Of a DNA stretch of 64,000 nt, positions 32,161 to 46,600 are shown piece after piece. Source of the stretch: Flammulina velutipes (lineage: Eukaryota; Basidiomycota; Agaricomycetes; Agaricales; Physalacriaceae); the NCBI GenBank assembly GCA_011800155.1, contig CM022371.1, positions 1,178,001-1,242,000 on the forward strand, read 5' to 3'. The notes under the pieces are model-generated. The model was not told the DNA's origin and made no database searches. It was given only the letters and a program-made list of their open reading frames with translations. The stretch's first letter is position 1. Each line of letters begins with the position of its first letter. A program made the position numbers and the translations under genes.

Positions 32161-35100
32161 ATGGAAGTCGTAAAATCGGTCAACAAATGGGTGTCTAGCT
32201 GGTCAACGGGCGGCGAACAGGCCTGGTGCGTCACCAAATTCCTCATTTGTATCCGCGCCACAACTATCATACAGCCGTGCGTTTCTGTCGCCCCATCATG
32301 CAAACCCATTGGATGCGACGTCCGTTGGTGCACTCTTTAATGCCTACCAAGCCTTGCTATTCGCAACGCTTGCGTCATGGTCCACGAAAGCCACCATCCC
32401 TCACGAAACATTCACGACCTTTGTTCAATCCGTCCTGGAATCCCTGCCTTCATCGTCCTCACTACCCTCAACCGCAAAGTCAACCGTCGGAGAGCAGCTG
32501 GTCGACATGATATGGTCCCTCGATGCGCAGTTGGACGACATTATCAACGACGCCAAGGCGGCGTCTTCCAATACCAACGCGGAGGTTGCGTCGAAGGCAA
32601 AGGATTCGAAGCTAAGGGCGGAGGGCGACAAAATGACAATTATTGCCATTGTCAAGCGACTCCTGGTGCGTCCGCCTCTACATTGTGTACGCCTGTCTAA
32701 CGTTCCTTGTTCAGGCCGTCGGTATCATCAAACCAGTAACTGCAGCTGAACGACTGGACTCAGCATTACTAGCTAGTGCTGGTCTGTTCCCGGACAAAGT
32801 CACCCTGGACAAGAAAGAGATCAGAACACGAACGGGATTATTGTGCGTTACCATGCTGCTCCCTCCTCACCTTTGCTTGACACTATCCCAGCTACAAGCA
32901 GAACAAGTTTAACCTTCTGCGCGAGCAATCCGAGGGATACAGCAAACTTACGACCGAACTCACCAGTAGTCTCGGCCCTCCGCATTCTCCATCCTCCGGA
33001 CGTCCCGCAGAGTCTCTAGAAGCTATCGAAGAACGGGCTCGACCGGTATGGGACAAGATTATCAGCCTGATCGGCTACTTTGATTTGGATCCCAACCGAG
33101 CGCTCGATATTATTCTCGACATTTTCTGTGTTCACATTGCGACCCATTATACGTTCTTTGTCGCCTTACTCTCCTTTTCTCCGTGGTGCGGCTCCTACAA
33201 ACGACGCATCGCGTCCTCAATGTCCGTGGACTCTGAGGCAACTCCGTCTGAAGGAAAGAGCTTGGACGACATTTTGGCTGCCTGTGAGGCGACTGAAACG
33301 GACTGCTCCTCGGGTCATCGACCTCGAGTACTGGCACAGGTCTTGGGATTCAAATTTGCATTTCACAATGTATGTGTCTTGATGCCCAACAACATCTCTA
33401 ATAACACCTGAATGCAGACCCCCGACGCACCACAACCTGCCCCACGCAACTTGTACCTCACTGCAGCGCTACTGATTCGGGAGAAATTCATCACACTTGA
33501 AGACATATATCCACATGTAAGGGAAACGTTAACATACCAAAACGGTGTATCTGATGCTATGTTGCAGTTAACATTGAACGATCCAGAGGATGGTGGATTA
33601 GGAGCATACAAAGATACCGTGAAAGCACGAATCGCCGCCGCCAAAGTCAGCCAACTTGCCATGGCCGCTCCCTTGGAGTCAACTTCGACGACGACAACAA
33701 CTGCTCGCGCAAAGGAGAAATCCCCTTCTGAAGCGAAGGACCCGCCTGACCAAAAGTCGGGAATTGTAGCCGCCTTGCTGTCCATTGGTTCTCTACGGCC
33801 GGCACTCTGGGTACTCTCAAAATATCCATGGATGGTCGACGCGCACCCAGATATTGCTGATCTCATGATTCGTGTTATGAAGGTTTCCATGAACCCACTT
33901 TACGAGACGACCCTTGTCCAAAAACCGCACAACGCCAGCTTCTTGCAACCAAGATCGCGATATAGCGCCGCGGGAATCGCTCAGCCGGCACCTAGGAAGC
34001 AGGTCCTCACCCTCTGGGCGCCAACTCCACCGTGCACGCACTCAACGGAGTTCGTTTTCTTCTATCCAGATTGGATAGAGAATGTCCCCATCTGCAACAC
34101 CTTGGACGACTTGATGAACATCATCGACCCCCTACTTGCGTTCGTTAAATTGCATATTTCCCGGGATGTCATTTTCATGACCAAATTCTTGAGACTTGGT
34201 CGGAAGCAACTTCATGGCACTATACCATCTGTGCGAATCCTTTTTTTCTTGTTTTATTCGCCGATCTCAATCTTTCTTTCCCTTAGGATCCGTCTGTGAA
34301 GCCAGATACAGAACACCCTGTTCGACAGTTCTGGTTGAAGGCTTTGCGCTCTTACATCCTTCCTGGCGTCTCCTTGCTTCGCGGAAATGCCGTCTGCAAC
34401 GTCGAGGTGTGGAACATGGTCAAATTGTATGGCCTGACAGAACGCTGGTGCTTGTACGGCGAATGGAAATCATCTTTATACGACCAGCATACGGAACTCT
34501 CGGTGCGTAAGGTTGAAGCCGATCGCGAGTCGAAGGCTATCCTGCGTAGGCTTTCCCACAACACAATCGAATCCTTGTCGGGACCCATTGCCAAACTGGC
34601 ACATTCCAACCCGTGCATCTTCTTTGCCAATGTCGTCAACCAAGTCATGGCGTACGACAACCTGGCTGGTGTCGTTGTCCTCGGGTTGGTCTATGTCACT
34701 GTCATGGGCTTCGACGTTTTGGTGTACATCATTTTGGATGCAATGTCCAACACCTACAAAGACAGGGTGAAGGATGACGGAGTCAATACTAGTGACTGGC
34801 TACAGAGTAGGTGACAGAGCTCATTGCCATGGTCTTTGCTTAACCCGCGTCCTAGGTCTGGCTTCTTTTACTGGGATGTTATACAGGCGATATGGCGCAG
34901 ACCTTTCACCGGTCCTTCAATACATCGTCCACCAGCTCCAAAATAGGGTTTCCACCGACATTGTGGTGTTACGGGAATTGATTTGGAAGATGGCAGGCAT
35001 TGAACCTCTCCCGAGCCTTTCTGAGTCGCAAGTGGCTGCAATGGCGGGTGGTCCTGCGTTGCGTATTGAAGCCGTGGCCTCTGCTACTCGAGGTGCAAGA

Positions 35101-38100
35101 GTTGACCCTGGTGATTTGGGTATGAGAGGTCCCGGGAGGCTGGGACGAGCCCTTGTCGAAACTGGACTGGCGCTACCGCTGCTGGTACAAGTGGCTCAAC
35201 AACGTCAGACCGCGATATTCAGTAACAAGCAAGCATACCTCAAATCTCTGGCTGGGCTATACGACACAGTGCGTGGAGCTTCTACCCTTTGTTTTCGGTT
35301 TTCTCATTTTTTAACAGACGCACGGAGTCCTCCTCCAGTACATCGAACTCTTGACTTCTCCGTCTGTCGTCGCCCTCGACGACTATGCCAAGAAAGTGCT
35401 TCCTCCTATTGGAGACCTTTCTGAGAAATACGGAATTTCTGCCCCGATCTGCATGCAAGTTCTGCGACCAGTGCTCAATAATGCGTTATTGGTAAGATTC
35501 ATTTCTGGCCGCAACTTTTGGTTTACTCATGTTAGATAGAAATCTGCTATTGCGAAGGAAGAGCGTGATCACGCCGCAAATCAAGAGCAGGAGAAGCGTT
35601 TGAAGGCAGCGTTGAAGGCCAAACAAGATCCCACCACGACAGCATCTCGGGTCGCGTCTCCCGTCCCGAAGACAGAGAAAGCGGGCGACGCGAGTGTCAA
35701 ACCAGTGACTGAGGACGACACGCCAATGGATGTGGATACTACCCAAGTCTCTCCAGCGCCCACAGTTAGTGCAATTTAATAACTCCATCTTCCATACTGA
35801 TCATCATTCCAGAGCCCATGGCTTCCAGAACTTGAGGAACTGTTTGAGGAGCTCAAGCGCGTTGTACCTGAACGTGCTTACAACACCATAGGGTATGTGA
35901 TTGTGGGACCTTCTTCCGCATTTTCTGACGCGCCGTAGTCCTGGATTCTATTTGACCTTCTGGCAACTTTCCACGTACGACCTGGCGCCACCGGGCTCGA
36001 GGTACGACGATGAAACGTCGAACCTTAGGACCTTGTCCCGCCAGGAGGATGCTAAGGCCCTCAACGCAGAACGTTCCAATGACCGGAGGATACGATCGAC
36101 GGCATCAGCTCACCGCGCCCGGAGGGAGCGCTACAACCAATTCATACAGACCTTGAACGCTGAATTCAAAAACCAGACTATATCTCGAGCGTTCACGCTC
36201 AAGCGCATATCTCGTGAGAAGGCGCATTGGTTTGCTCATGGCTCGTCTATTTCTCATTATACCCGACGAAAAATATTGAAGGCAGTCATAGGTCCACCGG
36301 CAAATCTCTTGGTCGAAGCCCTTGTGCAGAACTGTATAATTCCTCGATGCCTTTTATCTCCCATGGACGCCGATTACGCTGCTCAGATGGTTCGTGTCTT
36401 GCACGCGTCTGGTACACCCGGCTTCAATACCCTGCTTTGCTATGACACAGTAAGTTTCCTGATTCTACATGAGTTTCATTTTCTTACACTACATGATAGA
36501 TCCTTGCCGACATGCCAAAGGCTATTCTGTTCTCGTGCAGTGAATATGAAGCTCGCAACTACGGTATGTATAGTTTTTTTTTTCAACGCGATCCGCGTGG
36601 ATTCTGACGTCGGTGCAGGACGCTTCTTACATGCAATCCTCGCTGATCTCTACAAGTGGCATCTTGACGAGCAAGTTTTCGTGCAAGACAACCGTACGAA
36701 AGTTGGGGGCAAATACGTATCCCATCCAGGAATGAAGATGAAATTCCGGTCGGACACAGAGCATATGCCATGGGATTCATTCCGTCAGATTCTCAGGAAA
36801 TGGCATACGCGGCTGGTCATTGTACGTGTTTTCTGTGATATCTTCGTCCCATCTCATTTTCTTTCAGGGTTTTAGGGCCTCTCTACAAACGGGAGAATTC
36901 ATGCACATCTACAATACCTTCCTCGTGCTGAAGGAACTCCTACCCGTATTTCCGATAGCTGAGGTGGCTGGCCATGCCGGCAGATTCTTGGACGAAGCCA
37001 TATCAGTGTGTCTCGCCAATGAAAAACGAAGGGATTTGGCCATTCTCGGTGGAGCGTATGTGTTTCTTTTTCGCCCCCACTGTGCTGCATGCTTATACTC
37101 ATCATAGCTATGCGGCGAGTCTGAAGAAGAGAGAAGCATTTTGGCATCCCCCGACACCTGTGAGCGGTTTCCCGATGATACAAAAGCGATGCTAACGTAT
37201 TGTTAGACCAATCCCTCTACTGTCAATGGTTCATCTCCCGCTCCAGCAGCAAATACGGCAGCTGTGCCTACCAAACCACGAAATGCCCCACCAACGGGTC
37301 CCAATTCTTCAATGAACGGAGACAGCAAGCGTGGTAATGGGGCGCCAACTCAAGTGGCTCCCGCGGCGCCATCGGGACCGAGAGCCCAACCTCCTACACC
37401 AGCGCTCCCCGAGAAGCCAGCTAACGGCGCAACGGGGACCGGCCCAAAACTCTCAGTCGAAGGGTACGATCTTCTTCCTGGTGTCTTTTCCATTGTCTGA
37501 TGATTTGAACCAGAATTGCGCGACCTCCTGTAACGAAACGTATCCAGCGGGAACATGACTCTGCTTCTCCAAAACCATCCTCTGAACTTGCTCGACCTAT
37601 TCCAACGGGACCTGCTGCTGTCAAGGATGGTGCCCTATCGCAACCGTCATCTCGTCGTGGAAGTCCTGCCATAAACGATTTATCTCACCGATCTCTTCCC
37701 AGAGACACTGCGAGTGTCGTTAACTCCAGTCCACTGGGTAGGGAACCACCAAAGTCCCCACGAAACCATCGCACCGAAGAGAAGCCTGTTCGTGCAGATT
37801 CTCAGCCCCAACCGGTCATGCCACCTCCCGCTGCCCCCAGCCAAACGACATCTGCTCAAGAGCTACGAGAGAATGCGAAACAGTCGCGGTATGATAAACC
37901 AGCGGATGATAAACGTAATCCGCAGGAGCCTCGAAGCCAAACTGGTTCAGCAGCCGCATCGCCCAAGCAGCGCTCGCCGTCGCCGATGAGTAGACCGGGG
38001 ACTCGCAATTCTAGCGCGGACAGTAGAGGCAGTCGCTCTCGTAAACCCACCGAGTCTGACGACAGGCGGGCGAACAAAGATAAGGACGCTCGAGACAACA

Positions 38101-39171
38101 TACGTAGAGACAGCCTGACTATTCCAACGCGCTTGTTGCGAGACGAGAAGGATGAACGGGAACGTGAGCGTGATCGCGGTGACCGTGGTGGTAGGGATAA
38201 ACATGAGAGAGACCGCAGGGACAAGGAACGCGACAGAGAGAGGGGCGATCGCGAGAGGGAAAGAGACCGTAACGGTGAAAGCCGGGACCGCCACAGACGC
38301 GGAGATGAGAAGGACCGTGACAGGAAGGATCGAGAGGGCAGCAGTATTCGCGGCAGCGCTGTGGCGTCGTCTGGGCGGACTGAGGATCTCAAGAGGAAGC
38401 GAGGGGAGGAAGAGGTAATTGATTTCATTTTTCGCCGACATTTGCCTTTGCTGAACTTTACTAGCCCAGTGATCGTTCTAGGCGCAGTTCTCGCAAGGAT
38501 GGTAGCCACAGAGAAGACCGTAGCCGACGATCTGAGAAGGATGCACACGACCGTGATAGTCGACTTGACCGTGGACGGGATCACGATCGTCGCAGTCGAC
38601 GTGATCGCCCACCCTCGGAGGACCGTGGAAGTGGCGGGGACAAGGTACATCCAATATTTTTTTTTCGCGAGTTCATGTGCTCATCTTATTGCAGTCGAGC
38701 GACAGGCGTCCTGCAGAGCCAGCAGCAACTTCAACGTCCAAATTACCGCCTTCTCAACCGCGGGCAGAACGAAGTGGGAAGCCTGAGGCTCCAGTGGTCG
38801 GAGAGCAAGAAAAGCCTGGCAATGGGGAAGACCAGGAAGTAACAAATCCTGGCATTAAGAAGGATGCGACGGAACCATCGCTTCTCCAGCGTATTGACAC
38901 CACCACCACCAACAACACCAACCCCCCTCCATTAACGCCACAATCATCGAGAGAGGATGACGGCCGTGGTTCCAGGAAACGTTCTGCTCCTGGTAAGGAA
39001 ACCGACTCCTCCGCAAATCAGGCAACACTCACGCCGCTCACAGGCATTGAAGGAGTCCCCGGCCTTAACGATGCACTTGACGCTGGCCATAGCGCAAAGC
39101 GCCCAAGGATCGTGAGGGGAAGACAAGGTGTCGTCCATGATCACCTCAAGGGTAGGAGCGGACGTCGCTAG
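32161..39171 (+). CDS. THO2: THO complex subunit 2
   Basis: Large multi-exon gene, on the order of 2000 residues. THO2 is the scaffold of the THO/TREX complex, coupling transcription to mRNA export and limiting R-loops. Exon 1 (32161-32225) is joined to 32275 onward. Recognisable conserved stretches are the N-terminal THOC2 domain (KFNLLREQSEGYSKL, ISLIGYFDLDPNRALDIILD), PRNLYLTAALLIREKFITLEDIYPH (as two blocks), the central FFANVVNQVMAYDN and ELIWKMAG, and the C-terminal Tho2 domain (CIIPRCLLSPMDADYAAQM, LPVFPIAEVAGHAG). The tail from about 37200 is disordered and ends in a dense Arg-Asp/Arg-Glu tract (about 38140-38400) like those of RNA-binding factors. It converges with the GTP cyclohydrolase gene. 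Confidence 0.92.
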
Positions 39172-39347
39172 CCTTTCTTTGCGTAACCCTACTCATAATT
39201 GTTTTCGATTACACGTGGTTGTAGATGTATACAATCTGACAGCGTATTCTGCTGTATTCCGCCCATAGGCTATTACTAAGGTTACAAGTTGAAGTGTTGA
39301 AGGAAGAGCGAGTTGAATCGATAAGTTAGAGTTAGATTAGGATGTGT

Positions 39348-40436
39348 CTACCCCTTCATGAGAGTGAGGAACTCTTCACGAATCTTTTGATGTTCTCGGA
39401 AGCAACCAAGCATGCAGGAAGTTACGGTAACGGCACCTGGCTTCTGGACGCCACGCATTGTCATACATAAGTGACTTGAAGGAGATGTTAGTCCAGAGAA
39501 GTGCGACCGGTGTGAGACATACGTTGCCTCCATGACCACTGCTACCCCGCGGGGTTTGATAGCTTCTTGTATAGCAATGGCAATCTGCTTTGTGAGTCGT
39601 TCTTGGACTTGAAGACGGCGACTGAAAGTCTCTGCGATGCGAGCAAGCTTGGAGAGGCCGAGGACGAGCTTATTAGGTATGTAAGCTATCGCAACCTGCG
39701 ACGCATCATGAGCCAAAGCTGAGCATAACCAATGTCTGCTGACCTTGCCGGTAAAAGGAACCAAATGATGTTCGCACAGACTTGATATGTCGACGTTCCG
39801 TACGAGAACCATCTCGTCGTGATCCTCCGCAAAGACCGCATCGTTGATGACATCTATGAAAATTGAGCGGTGTTCCTGCGATGAATAGAAATGAATAGTT
39901 CAGGACCTGCTAGACGTTCCTCGTAGCCTCGGGTCATCCACATTATGGCTTGGGCATATCGATCGGGGGTACGTAGAAGGCCTTCTCTGTCTGGATCTTC
40001 GCCGATGCCTTCGAGGATCGTCCGAACGGCAGCCGCCATCCTCTGTTCTCGCTGTCGCCTCTCCTCAGGGGTGGCGTTGAGCCTTGAGTAGGTATCCTTT
40101 GCTGTTAGTGACGAGTATAAGTCACGGAGTTAAAAAGCTTGGTGTTTACGGGAGATTAAACTGACCTGGCCAACCCAAGCCGTGTACATCGGGGACCAAG
40201 GTTTGGTTTGTCGGTTGTGTTATCATTAAAGGAGTAGAAATACCAGATGGAGGACGGAATCCATAGCCTTCGTGCACACGGTGGTAACGACCTGAAGGGC
40301 TCGGAGTTGAGTCTCTGAGCTCACTCTGTTCCGGCACAGTATCAAGAGCTACCAGCTTCTGCGCAAGCGAGTCGACAAGTTTATCAGAGTCTTTGGGCAC
40401 CGAGACTGATGAAGAGGAGGATTGAGCGTCTGACAT
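39348..40436 (-). CDS. FOL2: GTP cyclohydrolase I
   Basis: First enzyme of folate/pterin synthesis, converting GTP to dihydroneopterin triphosphate, usually a cytosolic decamer. Exon 1 runs from 40436 to about 40172, and later exons continue to 39348. Visible are the conserved helix [17 protein letters not shown], the zinc-site region [10 protein letters not shown] with Cys and His ligands, [23 protein letters not shown], the segment [14 protein letters not shown], and the second zinc Cys near CMLGCFRE. The first 90 or so residues are a Ser-rich extension typical of fungal members. Length (about 250-300 residues) fits the family. Confidence 0.95.
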
Positions 40437-40914
40437 TTTATCTGAGCATTAACAGAGGGAGAGATTAAGCAGATGGATAGGGGATCTAACTTTTGAAAAA
40501 TTGGTGATCGCACGTGGATCGTAGATCCGGCACGGGCGGCGCGAGGTTAGCACCCCAAACAGGACAGACTGAAGGATTGAACAAAAGAAAACTGGGGAGA
40601 TAGCAGGGATGACCAGGTCGTCGATGTAATGACCAGACAGAGCATTTCCCAACCTGAGAATCACTGGAGATTCAGAAGGAACAAAGTTCTAGATCTCGAT
40701 GGCTGTGCCAACCAAGTTGCCTAATTGGGGGATGACCGACAGTATACAGACCCGCCTCTCTGGGTGCGACCTACCCGTTGTGTGCTAACAGCGTGTTAGC
40801 AGAGTCCTGGCAGTGCACGGCAATCCACAGCTTCCGGCACCTGTAATATTAAACATGGCGAGCGAATAACAACAAGCCTTTCCGTGGAGCGTCCATCTAC
40901 CACTTCTCCCTCGA
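40437..40914. promoter_or_regulatory. divergent promoter region, GTP cyclohydrolase / ABC protein
   Basis: About 480 bp between two divergent start codons. I see no further gene and assign no specific site. Confidence 0.35.
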
Positions 40915-43571
40915 ATGCGTCTCTCTTGCTTCTGCCGTTCTCTTATGCGACACAAGTCTCCGTTCGCTGGCTTTGACTGTTCAGACTTATTTCCGGCTCA
41001 TTCCGATGCTAAAAAGTCTTCAAACGCCTGTGAATTGTCTTCTGCCTCTATTCAAGACATTTGGGCGGCATCCAGAATCATCCCCAATAAAAACGGCGGA
41101 CAGACCACACTTGTTGCAGGCGCGCAGCGGCCTATAAATGCTCAGAACATACATCTGGCACTTCTTATTTTCAAACGCTGCACCCCAGAACTAGTGCGTA
41201 TCTTGACTAACATCCAATCCTTGCTCATCCCTCACAGATACAATGCATCTTCCAATCTCATCCTGCTCGAACAACATACATGCTAGTGTTCAACGTTGTG
41301 CGCAGCCTCTTTCCCGCGTTCCGGGGCTATTCACAAGTGAGTCATTTCTCCACCACCGCTCGTTATGACTCTCACCGGACTCCCCAGGCGATGATCATTG
41401 ACGAAGTAATTTCACTATTGTTCATGTCAGTCGGGTAATTGACCATTGTCCCCAGATAGCAATCCTCGTATCCTCAGGCGTATTCAGCTGGTCCCGTCTC
41501 GGCCGTTTGCTTGGGGCTGAAATTTTGCGCAGGGTCTGCGAGAACATGCTTGATTACATGGCGTGAGTGCGTCATTGTTCTTAACCGTACCTTGTTGACT
41601 TATGGATACAGGGTATCCAACGAAACCTTGGTTCTTGGTTCAGCCCGTTTTCTTGTGGAAAAGCAACAACTCGAGCAACGCGTCCGTTTGGATGGCCCGT
41701 CCTTATCCGACCCAACTATACGCGACCTCCTGCAGGAATCTGACATTTTCGCGCGTTCATTTAGTGGCGGCGGCTTTGGCCTAATATCACCCCTGGACTT
41801 CGTTCAAATTTTTGCCCTTCTTACAGAAATTGGTTCTCACCTTCTCCTCATACATTCCCTCACCCATAACGCCGCAAACATCGCTCTCTTATTGCTTTCT
41901 ATCGCCTCTGTCTTGTTCCCTGTCATTCTCCCTTGGTTCACCTGCAATCCCTCATACCCAGATCTTTTCTATACCCCACAAGAGTCATATGCCGCTCGAA
42001 GACAGGAGCAGATGCGCAATCTCGCATATAGCGACCTACATCGGTCCGAGGTCTCCCTTTTTGGACTTCACGATTGGATTCTGTCAACATGGTCTACTGC
42101 GTGGAAGGTAGTCTTCGCGTCGGAGCAAGGACGGAGCTCACCCAGTCTGTCAGTCCTTTACGGGAACGGCATAACTGACCTTCTGCTCTCCCTTCAGAAC
42201 GTAGGTCATCTTCACGATTGTCCCATTTCTGTCTAATCCAGGATGCATACTCCCTAGATTCCTTTCATTCTCTTGGTACAAACGTCCTCTTCCGCGACAC
42301 TTGGGTCCATGACGCTCTACCGCAGTTCCGTACAAGCTGTGGTGTTCGGCTTCCGAAATCTCTTGACGACACTGAGGATGGCGTTCCAGACCGTCTTTCT
42401 CTTGTCAGCATTCACAGCAAGTAGACAAATCAAGCCAAAACTCCAGCCTCGCGATGACGAGGCGGTCGAGTTCATAAGGACGCCTTGTGGGATGAAGATT
42501 GAGGCCCGGTAAATCAACACATCTTCGCCCCTTGATCCAACTCACTCATTGAACTTGCCATAGGGATCTATCATACACCTATCCGGACAGTTCCATTCCC
42601 GCCTTGGTCGATGTAAACTTCTCGCTCGAAGCGGGAGAAACACTTGCTATTGTTGGATACAACGGATCTGGTCAGTAGCCCGAATCAGCTGTCTCTTCGC
42701 TACTAACACGCGCCATTCAATTGTGTAGGAAAATCTACGCTAGCAAAGATACTCCTCCGCGTGCTTGACTTTGACAAAGGCCAGCTCTTGATCAACGGTG
42801 TCGATATTCGGAAGTACCGTGTGCCAGATTATCACAGGCGTCTCTCTGCGGTATTCCAAGGGTTTTCCAAGTACAATTATACGTTGAGGGAGAACGTAGG
42901 GTTGGGGGATGTGGACAAGTTGGCTACGCCGGGAGCGGTTGAAGCAGCGCTACATCTTGCAGAGGCTGACGGGATTGTTAAAGCGCTTCCACACGGTCTG
43001 CAAACCATACTAGAGGGCCCGGGATTCGAGATGCTTTCATATCCAGGCAGTATGAACCCTACAGACAGCCACCATCACGGACTATCTGGTGGAGAGGTGC
43101 GCACTCCGCTTCTAAGCGTCCTCAGAAATCACTAACCGTGCTTACAGTGGCAACGAATAGCCATAGCAAGATCGTTCATCAAAGCAGTACAACCGCACGT
43201 CGATCTACTCGTGTTTGACGAACCTGTTAGTTATATTATCCTTCATGGCAATTAGCCTCGCTGAACCCATGTTGTAGACGTCCTCTCTGGACGCACACGC
43301 CCAAAATCAAATTTTCGAGACAATAGGTCGAATATCCCAATCCGAATGCGGTGAAAGAACGAAAACTGTGATATTCATTACACATCGCCTCTCTACTGCT
43401 CGACGTGCGGATAAGATCGCCATGATGGAAAATGGGGTAGGCCCTTCCAACCCCTTCACGCCGTCTACTTACTTACCCCGGGACCCACAGACGATCTGCG
43501 AATTTGGCTCGCACTCAGAGCTTCTTCGACTAGGAGGCAAATACGCCTCTCTATATCAACAATCCATCTAG
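40915..43571 (+). CDS. ABC transporter, single half-transporter-like protein
   Basis: Multi-exon gene, start ATG 40915, stop 43571. The N-terminal half has scattered hydrophobic helices (for example IGSHLLLIHSLTHN and IALLLLSIASVLFPVI), resembling a divergent type-1 transmembrane region. The C-terminal half is one complete ATP-binding cassette: Walker A GYNGSGKST split by an intron near 42672, Q-loop VFQGFSKYNYTLREN, signature LSGGEWQRIAIAR, Walker B LLVFDEPTSSLD and H-loop ITHRLSTAR. One cassette per polypeptide suggests it would dimerise. Substrate is unknown. The exon before DLSYTYP requires an acceptor after CCCTAG near 42257 because the earlier AG leaves a stop. Confidence 0.85.
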
Positions 43572-43679
43572 GATTGTTACATCCCATATCCGCTTACAAC
43601 AGGACCCTCTACTGTTCTATCGTAGCTTACACCGTGATTGGTGTCAATAATCTACTATTAATACAAGGCGTAGCCCCAA

Positions 43680-46600
43680 TTAAACTTCTTGCGTTGCATG
43701 ATCGACATAAACTACAACACCGTCCGACAGATAAGCGTCCACAATATTGGCATCTGCTCCTGGAATAGAGGTGGTGATTGGCACCGAGCGCTCGGATGTG
43801 CCATGGATCCCGACCAAGAGTCCAACATTCTTGATCCCGTGGATTAAAGACGGAACTTGCAACTACACATAGACGTCCTCTCAACAAGTGACAATGGTTA
43901 GATAAAATACGACACTCACGAGTAGATCAGCATCCACGAATACGCCCAATAAATTATTCGTGCGAGCGAATTCCACAGCGTTTCCAAGGCTGCAAAACTT
44001 CTCTGCATCTTCCTCTGATGTGAAGGGGGATGGACTCGAGAGGGAAATGTCCTCTTTTCCGCAGTGAGATGCGAAGAAGACCGGATCTGACAAGATTCAG
44101 AGGCAGGCGGGGACGTGAGGATGATGGAGAACTCACAATTTGGTTGTTTCCAATTGATTGCTGAACAGACATCCGGGGAATAAGAGGTGAACATTATCCT
44201 TCGGCGAGTGTATGGTCCATCTGACGTTCGAGTATTGTAGATGGTTCTTAACACGGCGTCGACGAACACGTTAAGCTTCGGGACGCCAAGGCAGTGTCGA
44301 TCTCTTATCGTCGTGGAGGGAAAGGCCAATTCCATACAAACGCCCATTCCCGCCGGAAGTATCTTAGAATAGTTGTCAGTTAGGATTTTAGAAGGAGGAC
44401 ATATGAAGGAGTTTACCGCCAGCAATTGGGAAAGCGACATCATATGATGCGAGATGAAAGTGTGCCAATCTGTCACCAAAGGCAACTTCGATGCGTCCAC
44501 ATTGCGCCCCAATCGCTCAGCGAGCTTGTCGAATTGGTCCAACGTAACGTCACATACAGCAAGGCTAAAATTGCTCTCTGGTAGTCGCCATTGAGGAAAG
44601 ACGACAGGTACGGAATCTCGAGTCACTTGCACGACGACATATAGGTATCTCCCCTTTAATGACGAGATCGTGAGAGATTGACTTCCTGCGCCGGATATTG
44701 AGTGTGCTGATGGAGATGTCTGCGCAGAAGTGATGCCACTGGAACGGTACGGAGACAGTGAGGCCGTTGGTTGAACTGTCGATGCCACGGTCGACTTCCA
44801 ATATGTCTCGAGGTCACCACCGACAGCCAGCGTAACGCCGTTGAAGCAAGTTATCACATTCACTTCGAAGGTTACCTAAACTCTGTCAGCAAAACAGAAG
44901 TAATATAATGAAGTGTTATGAACTGCACCTCTCCTACAACATGTAACCTGTTATCCATTATCGGAATGGTGAATGCTTGGTGATTATCCGCGTCAACGAA
45001 CAGTGAAGGGAGCGCCACAGCCCGGCCAATAGTCTTAGTCCCAAAGTTGGGGTAAACGGAGAACTCGAGAGACAAAGCGCTGAGATTGGGGATCTGGAAA
45101 ACAAACACACCCTTCTCGTCGCGCTGAGGCAGCGAGATACTATATGGGGCCGAGTTGACCTCCAGACTTCGTGTAGTAATCACCAACTTGAGCGGAGCGT
45201 TCTTCAATAGATACTCGTCACGGAAGGCAGGGCTAATGAGACGATGGTGAAGGACGACGCTGGGCTGTCCACGATATGTCGGTCCCACAGAGACCTGTAC
45301 CAAATGACTACGGTCAAGGTAGTTGTGGCCATAAACACGATGCGGCATTATCGGCGGAGGAAGTGAAAGGGAGGGTATCATGTCGATATCCATCTCATCA
45401 ATTCGTTCGCCGCGCGCTATGTCCGACATGGGAGACAAGTCCGGGATGGGGGTAGCTTCGGCCAAAGCTGGGATACGCGCCTCCGCGCGCAAAAGAAGAT
45501 CAAGGCATTTGTGATGCCCGTACCATGCGGCATAGTGTACGGGAAGGTGTTCCAGCTCGTCGGTGAGGAAGACTCGACAGCGAGCTTCTAGCAAAATGGC
45601 AACACATTCGTCATGACCATAGCGAGCGGCGTGGAATAATGGTGTCCATTCGTGGTATTTATCTGGGGTGTCCCAGCCGTCATGCAATAGAAGGATTCTA
45701 CAGACAGAAGCGTGGCCCTCTCTTGCTGCGAGGTGCATCGGATACTCCCCGCTGCTGTTGGGAAGACATTTGGCGCCCCGCTGCAGTAGGAGTAACACAA
45801 TATCAACATGCCCTGATTGACTGGCAAGAGACAAAGGTATGAGATCGCCGCCAGGAGTCGTCGGCTGAGCAGGCATGTCTCCACAATCCAGCAAAACCTG
45901 GACACATTCTACACTGCCCCTCAGGACGGCATATACCAAGGGACTATAGTTGTCGATATCCAGGTCGTTGAACGGCACCCCGAGCTGAACAAGTCGACGG
46001 CATATCGCTGAATGTCCATTCATCGCAGCGTAGTGAAGCGGCGTGCGTCCATATGCATCCACTTTGCTGACCATGACATTCTTCTCAATGCACAGGTTGA
46101 CGAGACGAAGGGTACCAGCAATCGAAGCCTCGTGCAAACAATTACGCCCATTGATGTCGTCGACGAAGTGGAAGTTGAATGGCGTGGTCAATGAGGAAAG
46201 GATCAAGTCTGCGAGGTCTGCTGGTGCCTCGATGATGACGCTCCATAGAATGCGCGTAACATTCGTTAGCCCGCCTTCCTCCTGTGTTAGGACTTCGGAG
46301 TAGCGAACACAATCAGCGACGGCGGTAGGATCCGCAGAGCTAACTGCCTGACGCAAATTCTTCTCCAGGTCACGAAATGGGCCAACATACGGTGTCCTCT
46401 CGATCATTAATTGTTGCGTAAAGATATCGTTCGCGCCGGGACCTTCGAAATTTAAGCCAGATGAAAGATCTGTAAGATCCAGAAGACATGCTGCAACAGT
46501 GTCGGCGAGTTCAGAAATTAACTGTGTGAAGAGGGAAAAGTGAGCAAAAACACGTGCAATGGTGGTAAACTCCAACCTGTCTGTTGAAGACGGGCTGAAC

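Noticed and set aside
37856..38650. Long minus-strand open frame rich in Arg/Ser/Leu opposite the THO2 tail
   Set aside because: Antisense shadow of the repetitive Arg-Asp/Arg-Glu codons of THO2; the plus-strand reading is the conserved one.
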